64,000 nucleotides of DNA from Spirosoma arboris (GCF_009754945.1 NZ_WPIN01000005.1:186001-250000); one strand, 5' to 3'; numbered from the stretch's first letter, positions 24,597-34,637 are shown. The notes: generated by a model from the sequence alone, not told the origin. Made by a program: numbers and translations.

Positions 24597-27080
24597 TTAC
24601 TCCACTTTTACAACAGCTCTGCCTACGCCCGGCATTCCTCCGATCGTTATGCCCTCGGCTCGCAGCCGAATATCGGTTTTGGCATCCGAAGTAAAGAATG
24701 AAACCGTCGCTTTTCCCTCCACATCAGTTTGAATCATCGGCGCCCAGAACAAAGTGGTACGATAGTCCGGACGACGGTCTGACGGTCCAGTCTGCTCAGG
24801 TTTCCTGACATCGTAGCGAGGAGCGTAAAACTCCCGAACAGGGGCGTACCCTGGCAGTTTGGCAATCAACGTACCAGGAGCAGCCGCCAGGGCCAGGTCA
24901 TTATTGGGACCACCTCGTTTTGTCAGAATTGAAATTACGCCCCCCGATGCCCGTGAACCATAAATAGCCGCCGATGCCCCTTTAAGCACATCGACCCGAT
25001 CAACATCCTGCACCGAAATACCCAGTATCGATTGTAAATCCATCGGCATACCATCCAGCACAAACAGAGGGGAGACAGGACCGTTGAAATTAGCCGCTCC
25101 CCGAATCTGCACCCGCGCATTAAATCCATTACCAATTACCTGAACGCCCGCAATCTGTCCTTGAATCACATCCAGAATTGTTAGCCGTCCGGATGTATTC
25201 TGCTGATTAAACTTGACACTTGCGTCGGGCGTGCCATAAATCACCCGAGAATCCCGCTCCTCATACTTTTTCGCTTTTACAGTAACTGCCTGCAACAATA
25301 CCTCCCCATTTCGGCGAATCTGCCGTTCAATCTCTTGGTATTCTTTTGTTCGGCGGATGAACTCAGCCAGCTCGTCGCGTCGGAACTCCAGCGGATTGTA
25401 GGGTACTTGTGTGCTGGTTACTGTTGGCAGTAGTAGTTGATCGAGTGAGATGGCCAGCGTACGATTTGCCTTGCCTTTTGTACCCTGAATCATCACCGTA
25501 GTGGTGTCCGTAAAATCGAGGTCATATGCGCCATAATTCCCTAATTCATCGGTATCACCGATCAAAAAATCCCGCGTACTATCTCGCTTCACCAGCAAAA
25601 ACGTCAACTTTACTTTGCCCCCAATATCTTTCTGGTTTGGTCGAACAACCCGGCCCGTCAGTGATAGTCCACGCTCGACAGGCTGATTGATTGGTGGAAT
25701 AGTCCCCGCTAAAACATCGGTCCAGACAAAACGTCGCCAGCCTTGCGTCATTAATAAAAGGTCTATTTGAAGCCATCGGTCGGTATGAGCCGGGTCAAAA
25801 TAGTAATTGGGTTGTTCAACGGTACCCGTCAAATCAGACGAAAGCAATAAATGCGATAGGATAGTAGCACCAGTCGAATCAACTTCAGGTGCCAGCCGGG
25901 CGTCTACCGCAGCCAGCGATAGATTAGCGGCAATGGGCTTACCCTGCGCGTTGGTTGTGGTAATAGTCAGGTCTACTTTCTCCCGATTTTTATAGGTCTT
26001 TTTGTCGGATGTCAGCCCAATAGAAATCTGCTCGTTTTTATTGATAAAAACCAATCGTTCGCTCACGGGTTTATGCGTCTCATCGAACAGGGTCAACTGC
26101 GAAATACCTTCGGGAAAGGTATTTCTCGGCAGTTGAATCACCGATGATTTTTTAGCCATCGGTATCGTCACCACATGAATAATCTGCCCACGCGTCTGGG
26201 CAAAAAGGGTGAGTTTAGCCGTTGCGTCGGCACTCGTTTTATTGTGCCGCACATAGACCTTCATGTTGTCTTTATGACTCAGATTATCTATCTGCATTAC
26301 GACACCCTGTGTTTGGACAGCAGGCAGTGGGTAGGACAACGTAGTACCGTCGCGGAGTCGTACACTAGCGGTGTAGGTCTGCCCCAGCTCGGGATTGATC
26401 GTGAAATAACCCATACCCAAATGGGTACTGGCAAACCCTATAACAGTATCTTTTTTTGCATTGAGGACAAAGCCTTCTACAGGCATACTTTGTCCTGACG
26501 CATTCACGGCTTTGAAGGCGACGCGGCTTTCAATTCCTTCCACTAGCTGACCACCTTCGGGTAAAAATTGCACGTCAGGCCGGGTTGTAGTTGCATTAGC
26601 CGTCCCAGTCAAAGTACCGTCCGATCCAAGAATAGTAATCGTTTTAGAAAAGAAATACGCATCTGGATAATTACGCATGAAGTTGGTGTATCCCCGCAAT
26701 TGATAGGTACCAGCGGCTATTGAATCGGGCAGAAAAAGTTGACCGGGCGCATAACCAGCCGTGGTCCGTAGTTGCGTTCGTAATCGAATCCGTCGGGCAA
26801 CAGGGTCTACAAGATCGACATAGAGCACCCGACTGACACTATCGGCCTCATGTGTTGTGCCATTCATCAGATACCCTTTCAACCAGATTGTTTCGCCGAT
26901 GAGATAAGCATCACGATCTGTATGAATATACACTTTCTCGGTAGGACGCTGTTGATTATAAGCCCGAAATCGCTCGATCACCTGCTTGCTAAACTCAGGA
27001 TCGTCAATAAAGTGAACTGCCGATAGGGAAACAATACACAGAAGAATAAGCCTGACTCTATGGAAAAAAGAACGGCGCAT
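24597..27080 (-). CDS. Exported MG2-domain protein with TonB-receptor plug domain
   Basis: 827 residues with a signal sequence (about 1-25). The first part carries macroglobulin/MG2-like beta domains (about 45-150; EKVYIHTDRDAYLIGETIWLKGY split over the region), then further Ig-like segments. Residues about 600-725 form a TonB-dependent receptor plug (GVQVIGNGFNARVQIRGA, PLFVLDGMP, VDVLKGASAAIYGSR). There is no 22-strand barrel after the plug, so it is not a full receptor. Such proteins are common in Bacteroidota and assumed to act at the outer membrane in assembly or substrate handling. Role uncertain. Confidence 0.85.
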   Translation of the reverse strand: MRRSFFHRVRLILLCIVSLSAVHFIDDPEFSKQVIERFRAYNQQRPTEKVYIHTDRDAYLIGETIWLKGYLMNGTTHEADSVSRVLYVDLVDPVARRIRLRTQLRTTAGYAPGQLFLPDSIAAGTYQLRGYTNFMRNYPDAYFFSKTITILGSDGTLTGTANATTTRPDVQFLPEGGQLVEGIESRVAFKAVNASGQSMPVEGFVLNAKKDTVIGFASTHLGMGYFTINPELGQTYTASVRLRDGTTLSYPLPAVQTQGVVMQIDNLSHKDNMKVYVRHNKTSADATAKLTLFAQTRGQIIHVVTIPMAKKSSVIQLPRNTFPEGISQLTLFDETHKPVSERLVFINKNEQISIGLTSDKKTYKNREKVDLTITTTNAQGKPIAANLSLAAVDARLAPEVDSTGATILSHLLLSSDLTGTVEQPNYYFDPAHTDRWLQIDLLLMTQGWRRFVWTDVLAGTIPPINQPVERGLSLTGRVVRPNQKDIGGKVKLTFLLVKRDSTRDFLIGDTDELGNYGAYDLDFTDTTTVMIQGTKGKANRTLAISLDQLLLPTVTSTQVPYNPLEFRRDELAEFIRRTKEYQEIERQIRRNGEVLLQAVTVKAKKYEERDSRVIYGTPDASVKFNQQNTSGRLTILDVIQGQIAGVQVIGNGFNARVQIRGAANFNGPVSPLFVLDGMPMDLQSILGISVQDVDRVDVLKGASAAIYGSRASGGVISILTKRGGPNNDLALAAAPGTLIAKLPGYAPVREFYAPRYDVRKPEQTGPSDRRPDYRTTLFWAPMIQTDVEGKATVSFFTSDAKTDIRLRAEGITIGGMPGVGRAVVKVE

Positions 27081-27155
27081 AGAATAGATTTCTGAATTGA
27101 GTGCCTTCGTTTGTCAATGAAGCAACTAAATTAGCAGAAATACCCTCTTTTTACC

Positions 27156-27806
27156 ATGACTAACCCTACTCCAAAAACAGCATTAGTACTCGGTGCTACG
27201 GGTCTTGTTGGTGAACTTCTTACGCATCGACTTGTCGATTCGCCTTTCTACCAAAACGTGAAAGTGTTAGTACGCAAATCGTTAACCTGGCAGCACCCCC
27301 GCTTGCAGGAAGTTCTGGTTGATTTCGACCACCCCAATGGGCTGCTCACACAGGCCGATGATGTTTTCTGTTGTTTGGGTACAACCATAAAAAAAGCGGG
27401 CTCAAGAGAGGCTTTCCGAAAAGTAGATTATCAGTATCCAATGGATATTGCTCGCTTAAGTCTGGCCAATGGGGCCAAACAATTTGCTATCATTACAGCC
27501 ATGGGTGCCGATCCGGATTCCTCTATTTTCTATAATCGGGTAAAAGGAGACGTAGAACGCGATCTGACTGCCTTGAACTACCCTACTTTACTCATTTTTC
27601 GGCCTTCGCTTCTGCTTGGCAATCGTTCCGAAGCCCGCTTAGGCGAACGAATTGCGGCTGGTGCTATGCGAATCTTTGGCCCGCTCATTCCGGCAAAATA
27701 TAAAGGAATTGATGCCGGTAAGGTGGCCAATGCCATGCTGTCTACGGCACAACAAGGTCTGACTGGCCAGCATGTTTTTGAGTCCGATTTGTTGCAGGAG
27801 TTTTAG
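27156..27806 (+). CDS. NAD(P)-binding atypical SDR (HTATIP2-like)
   Basis: 216 residues. The Rossmann motif LVLGATGLVGELL (residues 10-22) and DVFCCLGTTIKKAGS, FAIITAMGAD and YNRVKGDVERDL are characteristic of the small atypical SDRs related to HTATIP2/YwnB. It lacks the full YxxxK active site of classical SDRs, so a redox-sensor or epimerase-like role is as likely as dehydrogenase activity. It is divergent from the MG2/plug gene and convergent with the next gene (15-bp gap). A relative is encoded at 38665-39327. Confidence 0.85.
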   Translation: MTNPTPKTALVLGATGLVGELLTHRLVDSPFYQNVKVLVRKSLTWQHPRLQEVLVDFDHPNGLLTQADDVFCCLGTTIKKAGSREAFRKVDYQYPMDIARLSLANGAKQFAIITAMGADPDSSIFYNRVKGDVERDLTALNYPTLLIFRPSLLLGNRSEARLGERIAAGAMRIFGPLIPAKYKGIDAGKVANAMLSTAQQGLTGQHVFESDLLQEF

Positions 27807-27821
27807 GAGCAATAGGCTCCG

Positions 27822-28166
27822 TCAACTTAACTTGGTTAGCTTATCCAGTTCCATAACCAGCTTCACCATGTCCCGAGTTTCGGGCGAATTGCCCATTGTC
27901 AAGGAAATCGGGCCTTCTTCAGGCTGGTATGTCAATTGAAACAGTAACCAGGGGCAACACAATCGTTCAAATTTAATGAACTCGATCAGTTCGTCATTCA
28001 GCTGGCTATCAGCCTTTTGAAAGACTAACTCATAGCTATTATCGTGTTCAATAGCCCGGTCTACTTTCTTGAAAATGGTTTGATGAAGTTCATTCATGCG
28101 GGCAACCTGATCCCGATCAGTCAGTTTGCAGGCCAGCGCAATTTCCGCTTTCGATTCAGTTTTCAT
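27822..28166 (-). CDS. Small protein with FERLCCPW motif, unknown
   Basis: 114 residues, helical, no signal peptide. The segment FIKFERLCCPWLLFQLTY (about 67-84) contains a vicinal cysteine pair followed by proline and an aromatic residue, a signature seen in small uncharacterised proteins sometimes linked to metal or MerR-type regulators. The paired cysteines could bind a metal or thiol reagent. Upstream, at 28201-28212, lies CCAATTAGTATT, identical to part of the TetR operator type described at 2789. No function is claimed. Confidence 0.72.
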   Translation of the reverse strand: MKTESKAEIALACKLTDRDQVARMNELHQTIFKKVDRAIEHDNSYELVFQKADSQLNDELIEFIKFERLCCPWLLFQLTYQPEEGPISLTMGNSPETRDMVKLVMELDKLTKLS

Positions 28167-28247
28167 AAGAGTTGTTTTGGCTGATCGACTGGCATATCCG
28201 CCAATTAGTATTGCTTAACAACGTTTGATCATGCCAATTAAGTTAGG

Positions 28248-28293
28248 AAAGGCAGTCATTTTGACTGATTTATAGTATAAAATGACTGCCTTT
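28248..28293. terminator. 15-bp perfect hairpin after the DinB gene
   Basis: AAAGGCAGTCATTTT at 28248-28262 and its complement at 28279-28293, loop 16 nt. On the minus strand it lies about 54 nt after the DinB stop. A probable terminator, without a long T-tract beyond the stem. Confidence 0.6.
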
Positions 28294-28346
28294 CTCTATG
28301 ACCAAAGTTATTCAAAAAGCCAGCGAACCGAGTATTCCTTTTAACA

Positions 28347-28874
28347 TCAGCCAATGAGCCGATAGAAACTATAGTCGGTCATGGGGGCATCCGTCAGGCC
28401 AACGATTCGTCCAATTGTTACAACCTGACCACGATGATAGGTGCTGTGGTTCATACAGTGGTGAATAAACGAGATCCGGGTCTGAACCCCATCAACCCAG
28501 GGCGTTGTAAAATAGACCTCTTCTTCCAATTCGGCTTCAGTCAGCGACTGAACATAAGCCGAGAATTGCTCCGATTGCGCCACAATTTCCGTAAATACTT
28601 CGTCTAATGTTCCATAAAATCCTACCTGCCGAAATGAAACCGGAACAGGTGCCTGCTGCACAATCGCCAGCCAAAAACGTTGCGTATCCCAGATATGAAC
28701 CAACGTTGCTTTCAGAGTTGGGAAGCTGGAAGGCACTTGTTGATCCATCAAGTCCGTTGGCTTTGTTTGCAACCAATCTACTAATCGCTTGTTTGCCCAG
28801 GCATTATAGGCAGCAGAATCATGGAGTAAAGACGATACGGTTACAGCGGTTTTTGCTTCGATTGTTGGGGTCAT
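28347..28874 (-). CDS. DinB family protein
   Basis: About 175 residues from the ATG at 28874 (MTPTIEAKTAV); a TTG 24 nt earlier is less likely. A four-helix DinB/YfiT fold is indicated by the three metal-binding histidines: VHIWDTQRFW (first), and HHCMNHSTYHRGQV (second and third). Family members are putative metal-dependent enzymes, including thiol transferases; the link to DNA damage in the name is historical. The substrate cannot be assigned. Confidence 0.87.
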   Translation of the reverse strand: MTPTIEAKTAVTVSSLLHDSAAYNAWANKRLVDWLQTKPTDLMDQQVPSSFPTLKATLVHIWDTQRFWLAIVQQAPVPVSFRQVGFYGTLDEVFTEIVAQSEQFSAYVQSLTEAELEEEVYFTTPWVDGVQTRISFIHHCMNHSTYHRGQVVTIGRIVGLTDAPMTDYSFYRLIG

Positions 28875-29044
28875 AGCTTGTTTGGTTTTATATAACAAAG
28901 TAACTCCAGACCTGTGACAGCCCTATGTCAGTAGTGATTTTCAACTTGTCTATTTTCTCGGGTTTAGAGCACTTTCTGGTTTTTCACGGGCTTAGGAGTA
29001 ACCCTTCGATCAGTCTGACTTATGACAGCAAATCTTTTTGTATC

Positions 29045-29812
29045 ATGATGCTACGCCTTGCCTTCTTCACACTTTTTAGCCTGATTACACGACTATTGAT
29101 AGCTCAGTCTATTGAGTCTAAAACCTATGTATGGGCGGAAGCACCCGTAACCAAACAAGCTAACTCTGAGCAGAGAACCCTTCTGGAAGGCAGCACGACG
29201 GATTTTAGTCATCTTAAGGTTCATGCCACTACGCTACTCCCCCATCAGGCTCCTCACCCAGCTCATAAGCACGACGAAGAAGAACTAATCATCATCAAAG
29301 AGGGAAAACTTACTGTAACTATTGAAGGCAAAACAAAAACATTAGGCGTTGGAAGCATCGCCTTAATGATGCCGGGCGATGAGCATGGGTTCGAAAATAA
29401 GGAAGACACGCCAGCTACTTACTATGTGATGCGGTATGCATCAAAAGAACCTAAAGATCTGGAACGTGGTCGAAAAGCAGGCGGTTCTTTTTGGATAGAC
29501 TGGAACGACGTACCTTTTCAGCCACATGATAAAGGGGGTATCCGGCGGATGTTCGACCGCCCTACGGCTATGACGAAGCGATTCGAGATGCACGTTACCA
29601 CCCTTAATCAAGGCTTATGGAGTCACCCGCCCCATACGCACCGAGCTGCCGAAATTCTGCTCATGGTCGACAAAACGGCTAATGAAAGTATCAATGGCAA
29701 ACTCTATTCCGCAACGGCCGGTGACCTGATTTACCTGGAATCCAATGTTCCACACGCCCTACAAAACACGAGCCAGGGTAGTTGCATGTACTTCGCTTTT
29801 CAATTTGAATAA
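29045..29812 (+). CDS. Exported bicupin domain protein
   Basis: 255 residues from the paired ATG at 29045/29048, chosen because a signal peptide follows (MMLRLAFFTLFSLITRLLIAQS); earlier in-frame codons would bury it. Two cupin domains: the first (about 60-130) has HPAHKHDEEELIIIKEGKL and PGDEHGFEN, the second (about 185-250) HPPHTHRAAEILLMV and SNVPHALQN. Each keeps the His-x-His...Glu metal set. The two-domain layout recalls (S)-ureidoglycine aminohydrolase-type proteins, but a periplasmic location makes that assignment unsafe. Confidence 0.82.
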   Translation: MMLRLAFFTLFSLITRLLIAQSIESKTYVWAEAPVTKQANSEQRTLLEGSTTDFSHLKVHATTLLPHQAPHPAHKHDEEELIIIKEGKLTVTIEGKTKTLGVGSIALMMPGDEHGFENKEDTPATYYVMRYASKEPKDLERGRKAGGSFWIDWNDVPFQPHDKGGIRRMFDRPTAMTKRFEMHVTTLNQGLWSHPPHTHRAAEILLMVDKTANESINGKLYSATAGDLIYLESNVPHALQNTSQGSCMYFAFQFE

Positions 29813-29965
29813 GCACGCCTATTCTTAGTAAACTCTTCCATGTATAATCTATCTATTAAAGATACCATTATTATAAATAAAGGAATAATATAAATACTTA
29901 TTCTTGACATATCAATACTATAAGTTTATATAGGCATATTTTTTGCTTAATTTTATTTTAATGTC

Positions 29966-30018
29966 TAACCAACTGGTTATAGATCGGCTTGTCAAGTTGA
30001 CCTGTAACCAGTTGGCTA
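29966..30018. promoter_or_regulatory. Paired operator-like dyads upstream of the CotH-domain gene
   Basis: Two dyads of one type, TAACCA-N2-TGGYTA: TAACCAACTGGTTA at 29966-29979 and TAACCAGTTGGCTA at 30005-30018, centres 39 bp apart. They also pair with each other as an 11-bp hairpin. The preceding 150 bp are very AT-rich, suiting a promoter. The second ends about 80 nt before the ATG at 30100. Confidence 0.5.
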
Positions 30019-30099
30019 GTTGTCTATCTTCCACCATATAAAATCAACTATCTCACTCCTAAGTGGTAACCTACCGAAGGGTCAGATAGCTCAACGATC

Positions 30100-33000
30100 A
30101 TGAAAAAACTCCTTACCCTCCTGGCTCTCGGGCTTGGAATCACCTTCGTAGCAAAAAGCCAGCAACTCTATATCAATGAGTTCATGGCCTCGAATCAACA
30201 AACCATCGCCGATGCGACAGGAGCCCATGAAGACTGGTTCGAGATTTACAACCCCAATTCTTTTTCTGTAAATATTGGCGGCTACTATATTACTGACAAT
30301 CTGAGTAATCCCACCAAATACCAATTTCCCACGGGATCTCCACTAACGGTTGTACCCGCCAATGGATTCCTGCTGATATGGGCCAGCGGGGCCACCAGCC
30401 GGGGAGCCAATCATATCAGTTTTAGTTTGTCGGCTGATGGAGAGCAAATTGGACTTTATCGCTTAGCTAGCAGCGTATTGGAGGTGGTGGATAGTTTGAG
30501 TTTTGGTCGCCAGCGAACCGATATTTCTCTGGGACGCCAACCCAATGGCAGTTCTGCCTGGCGGTATTTTCAGGCCAGTACCAGTAATACTAGTCCGGGT
30601 GCTTCAAACAACGGAAAGACAGGCTATGCTGACGCCCTAACGACGCCGGTCTTTTCGCAAACAGGCGGCTTTTACTCGACCGGGTTCAATCTGGGAATTA
30701 GCACAACTGATCCTTCTGCGACTATCTATTATACCCTGGACGGCTCGGACCCTGATCCATCGAATCCGAATTCGGTTACGTTCGCGTACAAAAACAGTTA
30801 TCGTGAGCAACCGAGTCAACCAAATGGGCCTTTTTTAACAGGGAGTTATCGCACCTATCCGTACTCGACAACAATAGCCATTACGGATCGAACCAGTAGC
30901 CCAAATACCGTATCGACCAAAGCCTCGTCCTGGAATTTCACCCCCAGTTATTTCCCTACTACATCCATTTTCAAGGGAACCGTAGTTCGGGCAATGGCTT
31001 ACAAAGCCAATGCCATTCCCAGCGATATTGTCACCCAAACCTATTTTGTTACGCCTTCTCTTCCACGTTACTCAATTCCTGTTGTTTCGATTACCTTGAA
31101 TGAGAAGCATTTATTTGATTACAACACAGGCATTTATACAGCAGGCGTCACGTTTGATAACTGGCGGACGGCAAATCCCACAACAACTGCCAGTTATTGC
31201 ACAACCGGAAATTTTTCCAATGAAGGAGATGCCTCAGAACGGCCCGGTAATGTGGAATTTTTCCTAAACAATGCATCGGTCATCAATCAACGAATCGGGT
31301 TACGAATTCACGGCGGATGCTCTCGATTCGTTCCCCGGAAAAGCTTACGACTGTATGGAAGTGGCGATTTTGAATACCCGTTCTTCGATAATCGACCCGC
31401 TTCACTTTTTTACAATCGGCTGATCTTACGCAATGGCGGTAACGACTGGGATTATACCACACTCGTTGATGCCTTTGGGCAGCGAATGGTCCGGCATCTC
31501 CCTTTTGATACGCAATCAAATCGCCCTAGTGCACTGTTTCTCAATGGCGAATACTGGGGCGTTCATAACCTCTATGAACGCTATGATAAATATTACGTCA
31601 ATCGGAATTACGCGGTTGCTACCGATAGCGTCGATATGGTTGAAATCTCGCTAGGGTATGAGGCTAATGAGGGTGATTTAGTGAGTTACAATGCGCTAAA
31701 AACCTATTTCACTCAGACAAGCCCGGTAAACTATACCTATGTCAGAACTCAGATGGATGTCGAGAATTTTGCTGATTATCAGATCGCAGAGATTTTCGTA
31801 GCCAATACTGACTGGCCTGCCAATAACGTATCGCTTTGGCGAAAACGAACCAGTCAATATAAGCCCACAGCGCCCTATGGCCATGACGGTCGCTGGCGCT
31901 GGATGCTACGGGATCTTGACTTTGGTTTGACCGGCCAGAATTATGCTCAGCAGAACACCCTCGATAATGCCACCATGACGACCAGTCAGTACGCCGAGTT
32001 TACGCTATTTTTTCGTCGGTTACTGGACATTCCCGCGTTTAAAACCTATTTCATCAACCGGTACGCCGATCTACTCAATACGACCTTCCACCCTACCCGG
32101 ACGGTCGCTCTGCTCGACTCCATCCAGCAGCAATACCAGCCTTATATGCCCGAACATTTCAACCGGTGGATTACGGGTACGAACTTCACAAGCTGGCTGT
32201 CGAATATGGGGAATATCAATAATTTCCTTCAGCTCCGTCCGGATTCTGCCCGTAAACATCTCCGGCTAAAATTCGGACTAACCGCCACTCGAAGCCTGAC
32301 CATCAATGTATCCAATACGGCACAGGGCTATGTTAAAGTCAACACGATTGATATCCTGCCCACAACAGTAGGCGTTCCTGCTTCCCCCTACCCCTGGACC
32401 GGGGTTTATTTCCAGGGAAACCCGATCACTCTTGTCGCTAAAGCTAAAGCTGGTTTTATCTTCCAATACTGGAAAGAAGGGAACACCATTGTATCGACCG
32501 ATACAGCCTATAGCTTCAATCCGACAGCCAATCGAAACCTGGTGGCCATCTTCGAGCTGGACAACTCGTTTGATTCGACGCCAGCCTCGTATACCCTACT
32601 CAGTTGCGATTACCGATTTACTAACTGGCCATCGACTTCCCCAGCCGGCACTCATCCGGCCAATATGCTTTTTGTCTCCATGAACCAGGAAGATCCACTT
32701 CTGACAGCAACAATTTCCAATACCGTTACAGGCGCCTATGCTTATACCAGTCGAACGCGAATCAACGGTTTAGGAACCAATGGAATCTCGTTCATCAATA
32801 CGGGGAATAACAATACCAATCCAGGCTATGTGGCCAGTACGTTAGGTGGGGCTCTGCTGGCATTGCGTACAACAGGACTCAACCAGGCCTATGTGCAGTG
32901 GACAGGCGGCACCATCACCGCCAATCCGAAACAATACAACATTCGACTGCGCTACCGGATTGGCGATTCGGGACCATTTACCGATCTACTGGATGCATCT

Positions 33001-33402
33001 AATAATCCCGTCGAGTATGTTCGTAATGCCACAGCCGGGCATAGTCAGGTGATTGGACCGGTGGCCTTGCCCGCCAGTTTGCTCAATCAACCTTACGTTC
33101 AACTATTCTGGCAATATTACTGGACGGGTATAGGTACCAACGCACGGGATGAACTTCGGTTGGATGACATCATCATTACCCGAGGTTCTTGTGAAAGTCT
33201 GGCTTCGGGCCCCTGGAATGTAACAGGCACCTGGAGTTGTGGTCGAGTGCCAACCAGTTGCGATGCGGTGAAAATCAACCCCGGCCATGTGGTAACGATT
33301 TCGATTCCTAATGCCATTGCCAAACGCGTGGAGTTCGATAGCAACGCTAAGCTTCTGTATGCTACTACAACGGCAGCGTTATCGATACAGCCAGATAACT
33401 AG
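30100..33402 (+). CDS. Large exported protein with lamin-tail, chitobiase-type and CotH domains
   Basis: 1100 residues with a signal peptide (1-20). Order: a lamin-tail-like domain (about 22-160; LYINEFMASNQQTIADATG, DWFEIYNPN), a chitobiase C-terminal-like segment (about 195-320; TIYYTLDGSDPDPSNPN), a CotH kinase-like domain (about 330-700; IGLRIHGGCSRFVPRKSLRL, and WRWMLRDLDFGLTG near 600), then beta-sandwich repeats and a C-terminal segment with SCGRVPTSCDAVKINPGH. CotH folds phosphorylate protein in spores; here the role is outside the cytoplasm and unknown. I see no type IX sorting domain at the end. Confidence 0.86.
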   Translation: MKKLLTLLALGLGITFVAKSQQLYINEFMASNQQTIADATGAHEDWFEIYNPNSFSVNIGGYYITDNLSNPTKYQFPTGSPLTVVPANGFLLIWASGATSRGANHISFSLSADGEQIGLYRLASSVLEVVDSLSFGRQRTDISLGRQPNGSSAWRYFQASTSNTSPGASNNGKTGYADALTTPVFSQTGGFYSTGFNLGISTTDPSATIYYTLDGSDPDPSNPNSVTFAYKNSYREQPSQPNGPFLTGSYRTYPYSTTIAITDRTSSPNTVSTKASSWNFTPSYFPTTSIFKGTVVRAMAYKANAIPSDIVTQTYFVTPSLPRYSIPVVSITLNEKHLFDYNTGIYTAGVTFDNWRTANPTTTASYCTTGNFSNEGDASERPGNVEFFLNNASVINQRIGLRIHGGCSRFVPRKSLRLYGSGDFEYPFFDNRPASLFYNRLILRNGGNDWDYTTLVDAFGQRMVRHLPFDTQSNRPSALFLNGEYWGVHNLYERYDKYYVNRNYAVATDSVDMVEISLGYEANEGDLVSYNALKTYFTQTSPVNYTYVRTQMDVENFADYQIAEIFVANTDWPANNVSLWRKRTSQYKPTAPYGHDGRWRWMLRDLDFGLTGQNYAQQNTLDNATMTTSQYAEFTLFFRRLLDIPAFKTYFINRYADLLNTTFHPTRTVALLDSIQQQYQPYMPEHFNRWITGTNFTSWLSNMGNINNFLQLRPDSARKHLRLKFGLTATRSLTINVSNTAQGYVKVNTIDILPTTVGVPASPYPWTGVYFQGNPITLVAKAKAGFIFQYWKEGNTIVSTDTAYSFNPTANRNLVAIFELDNSFDSTPASYTLLSCDYRFTNWPSTSPAGTHPANMLFVSMNQEDPLLTATISNTVTGAYAYTSRTRINGLGTNGISFINTGNNNTNPGYVASTLGGALLALRTTGLNQAYVQWTGGTITANPKQYNIRLRYRIGDSGPFTDLLDASNNPVEYVRNATAGHSQVIGPVALPASLLNQPYVQLFWQYYWTGIGTNARDELRLDDIIITRGSCESLASGPWNVTGTWSCGRVPTSCDAVKINPGHVVTISIPNAIAKRVEFDSNAKLLYATTTAALSIQPDN

Positions 33403-33453
33403 TACTCGTCCAATTTAGGTTCTATACTCCCTTTGAATTCTACGTCGTCAATT

Positions 33454-34620
33454 CTAATGCGTTAGTCGGCCCTTTATCATCCAGACTTCAACTTCGCCTT
33501 TACTTGAATAGCCATTGGTGCTGGTTAAGGCGATGATGGTCGAATCGGCCAGAATGCTCAGGCTGTTCCATAATCCTGACTTTCCGGCAGGAATAACAAA
33601 GGGGACGCTTTTCTGGCTGAAATTACGCGCCTGGCTATCACCGATAACGACTTTCATTTCGGCATTCTCCAGTCGATTGATTCGGTTTTCTGTGCCCTGA
33701 TACGAGAGTAGGGTTTCACCCGTTGGTAACTGCTTTAGGTAAGGCGCTCCAGCGTAAAGCGTATCACTAATCGGTTCGGCCAGCGCATACCAGCGGTCAG
33801 GACTAGTGCCGCTTACGGGTTGATGCCAGTTTTGCCCGATAGTCGAATGGATCAGATAGGGTTTGAAATTACGGAAGCCATTGTCTTCAATAGCAAATAC
33901 AATATCGCGACCGTTCTTGAGCAGCAATGGCGCTGGCATACCATCGCGACTGCCCGCCCGAAAGCTCACGATAGATGGAGTTTCTGTCCAGCTTAATCCA
34001 TTGTCAGTTGAGCGAAGCAGCGAAATATTTTGCTCATTAGAGGTCTGGTAGATTCCCTCATTCGCGAAAAACAACTGAATCTCACCGTTAGGTAACTGAA
34101 TGGCGGCCGGTTCCCAGCAGCCGTTCTTAAAGTCAAAACCGGCTTCGTAAAGCAGTCGTTCATCCTGCCAGCTTTGCCCGCCATCGTAACTCTTTTTGGT
34201 TCGTATGCCAAACCGCCGGGACGGGTCAATTTTGTAAGGTCGGGGATTGTAGCAAACCAGAATAGAATGATCTCTCAGTTCCAACACATCGGGAACGGCC
34301 ATGTTGATACCGTCCTGTCGAGGAGCTATGACTATAGGTGCCGACCAGCTGTCCCCTAAATCGGTACTTTTTACGGCGACAACGCTTCCAGCTGCCTCAT
34401 AGACCGCCAATAGTGACTGGTCGTGCAATTGAATCAGTCGGGCATAGCCACTGTATCGAACGAGTGAGCCGGCAGAAACCTTGCGTAGCGTTTTTTGATC
34501 CCATATAATCTGACCTGGTTTTGACAAAATGGTGGCCGGATCATTACGTATGGGCATAACGTTGGCAGTCAGACCACAACGCAGTATTAGTAAAACGGAA
34601 GTGAATAACAGAATACGCAT
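33454..34620 (-). CDS. Exported sialidase-fold (BNR/Asp-box) protein
   Basis: 388 residues from the ATG at 34620, where a signal peptide begins (MRILLFTSVLLILRC); a longer frame overlapping the upstream gene is unlikely. Three Asp-boxes, S/T-x-D-x-G-x-x-W, are visible: KSTDLGDSW, KSYDGGQSW and RSTDNGLSW, the mark of six-bladed sialidase-type propellers. YARLIQLHDQSLLAVYE near the start is typical of exo-acting glycosidases of the GH33/GH93 kind. It is probably a periplasmic glycoside hydrolase. It lies 17 bp after the serine hydrolase gene, so the two form an operon. Confidence 0.82.
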   Translation of the reverse strand: MRILLFTSVLLILRCGLTANVMPIRNDPATILSKPGQIIWDQKTLRKVSAGSLVRYSGYARLIQLHDQSLLAVYEAAGSVVAVKSTDLGDSWSAPIVIAPRQDGINMAVPDVLELRDHSILVCYNPRPYKIDPSRRFGIRTKKSYDGGQSWQDERLLYEAGFDFKNGCWEPAAIQLPNGEIQLFFANEGIYQTSNEQNISLLRSTDNGLSWTETPSIVSFRAGSRDGMPAPLLLKNGRDIVFAIEDNGFRNFKPYLIHSTIGQNWHQPVSGTSPDRWYALAEPISDTLYAGAPYLKQLPTGETLLSYQGTENRINRLENAEMKVVIGDSQARNFSQKSVPFVIPAGKSGLWNSLSILADSTIIALTSTNGYSSKGEVEVWMIKGRLTH

Positions 34621-34637
34621 CACTCTAAGGTAGCAAG

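Noticed and set aside
30100..33402. Type IX secretion sorting domain at the end of the CotH protein
   Set aside because: The C-terminus (AALSIQPDN) shows no sorting-domain pattern; only the N-terminal signal peptide is visible.
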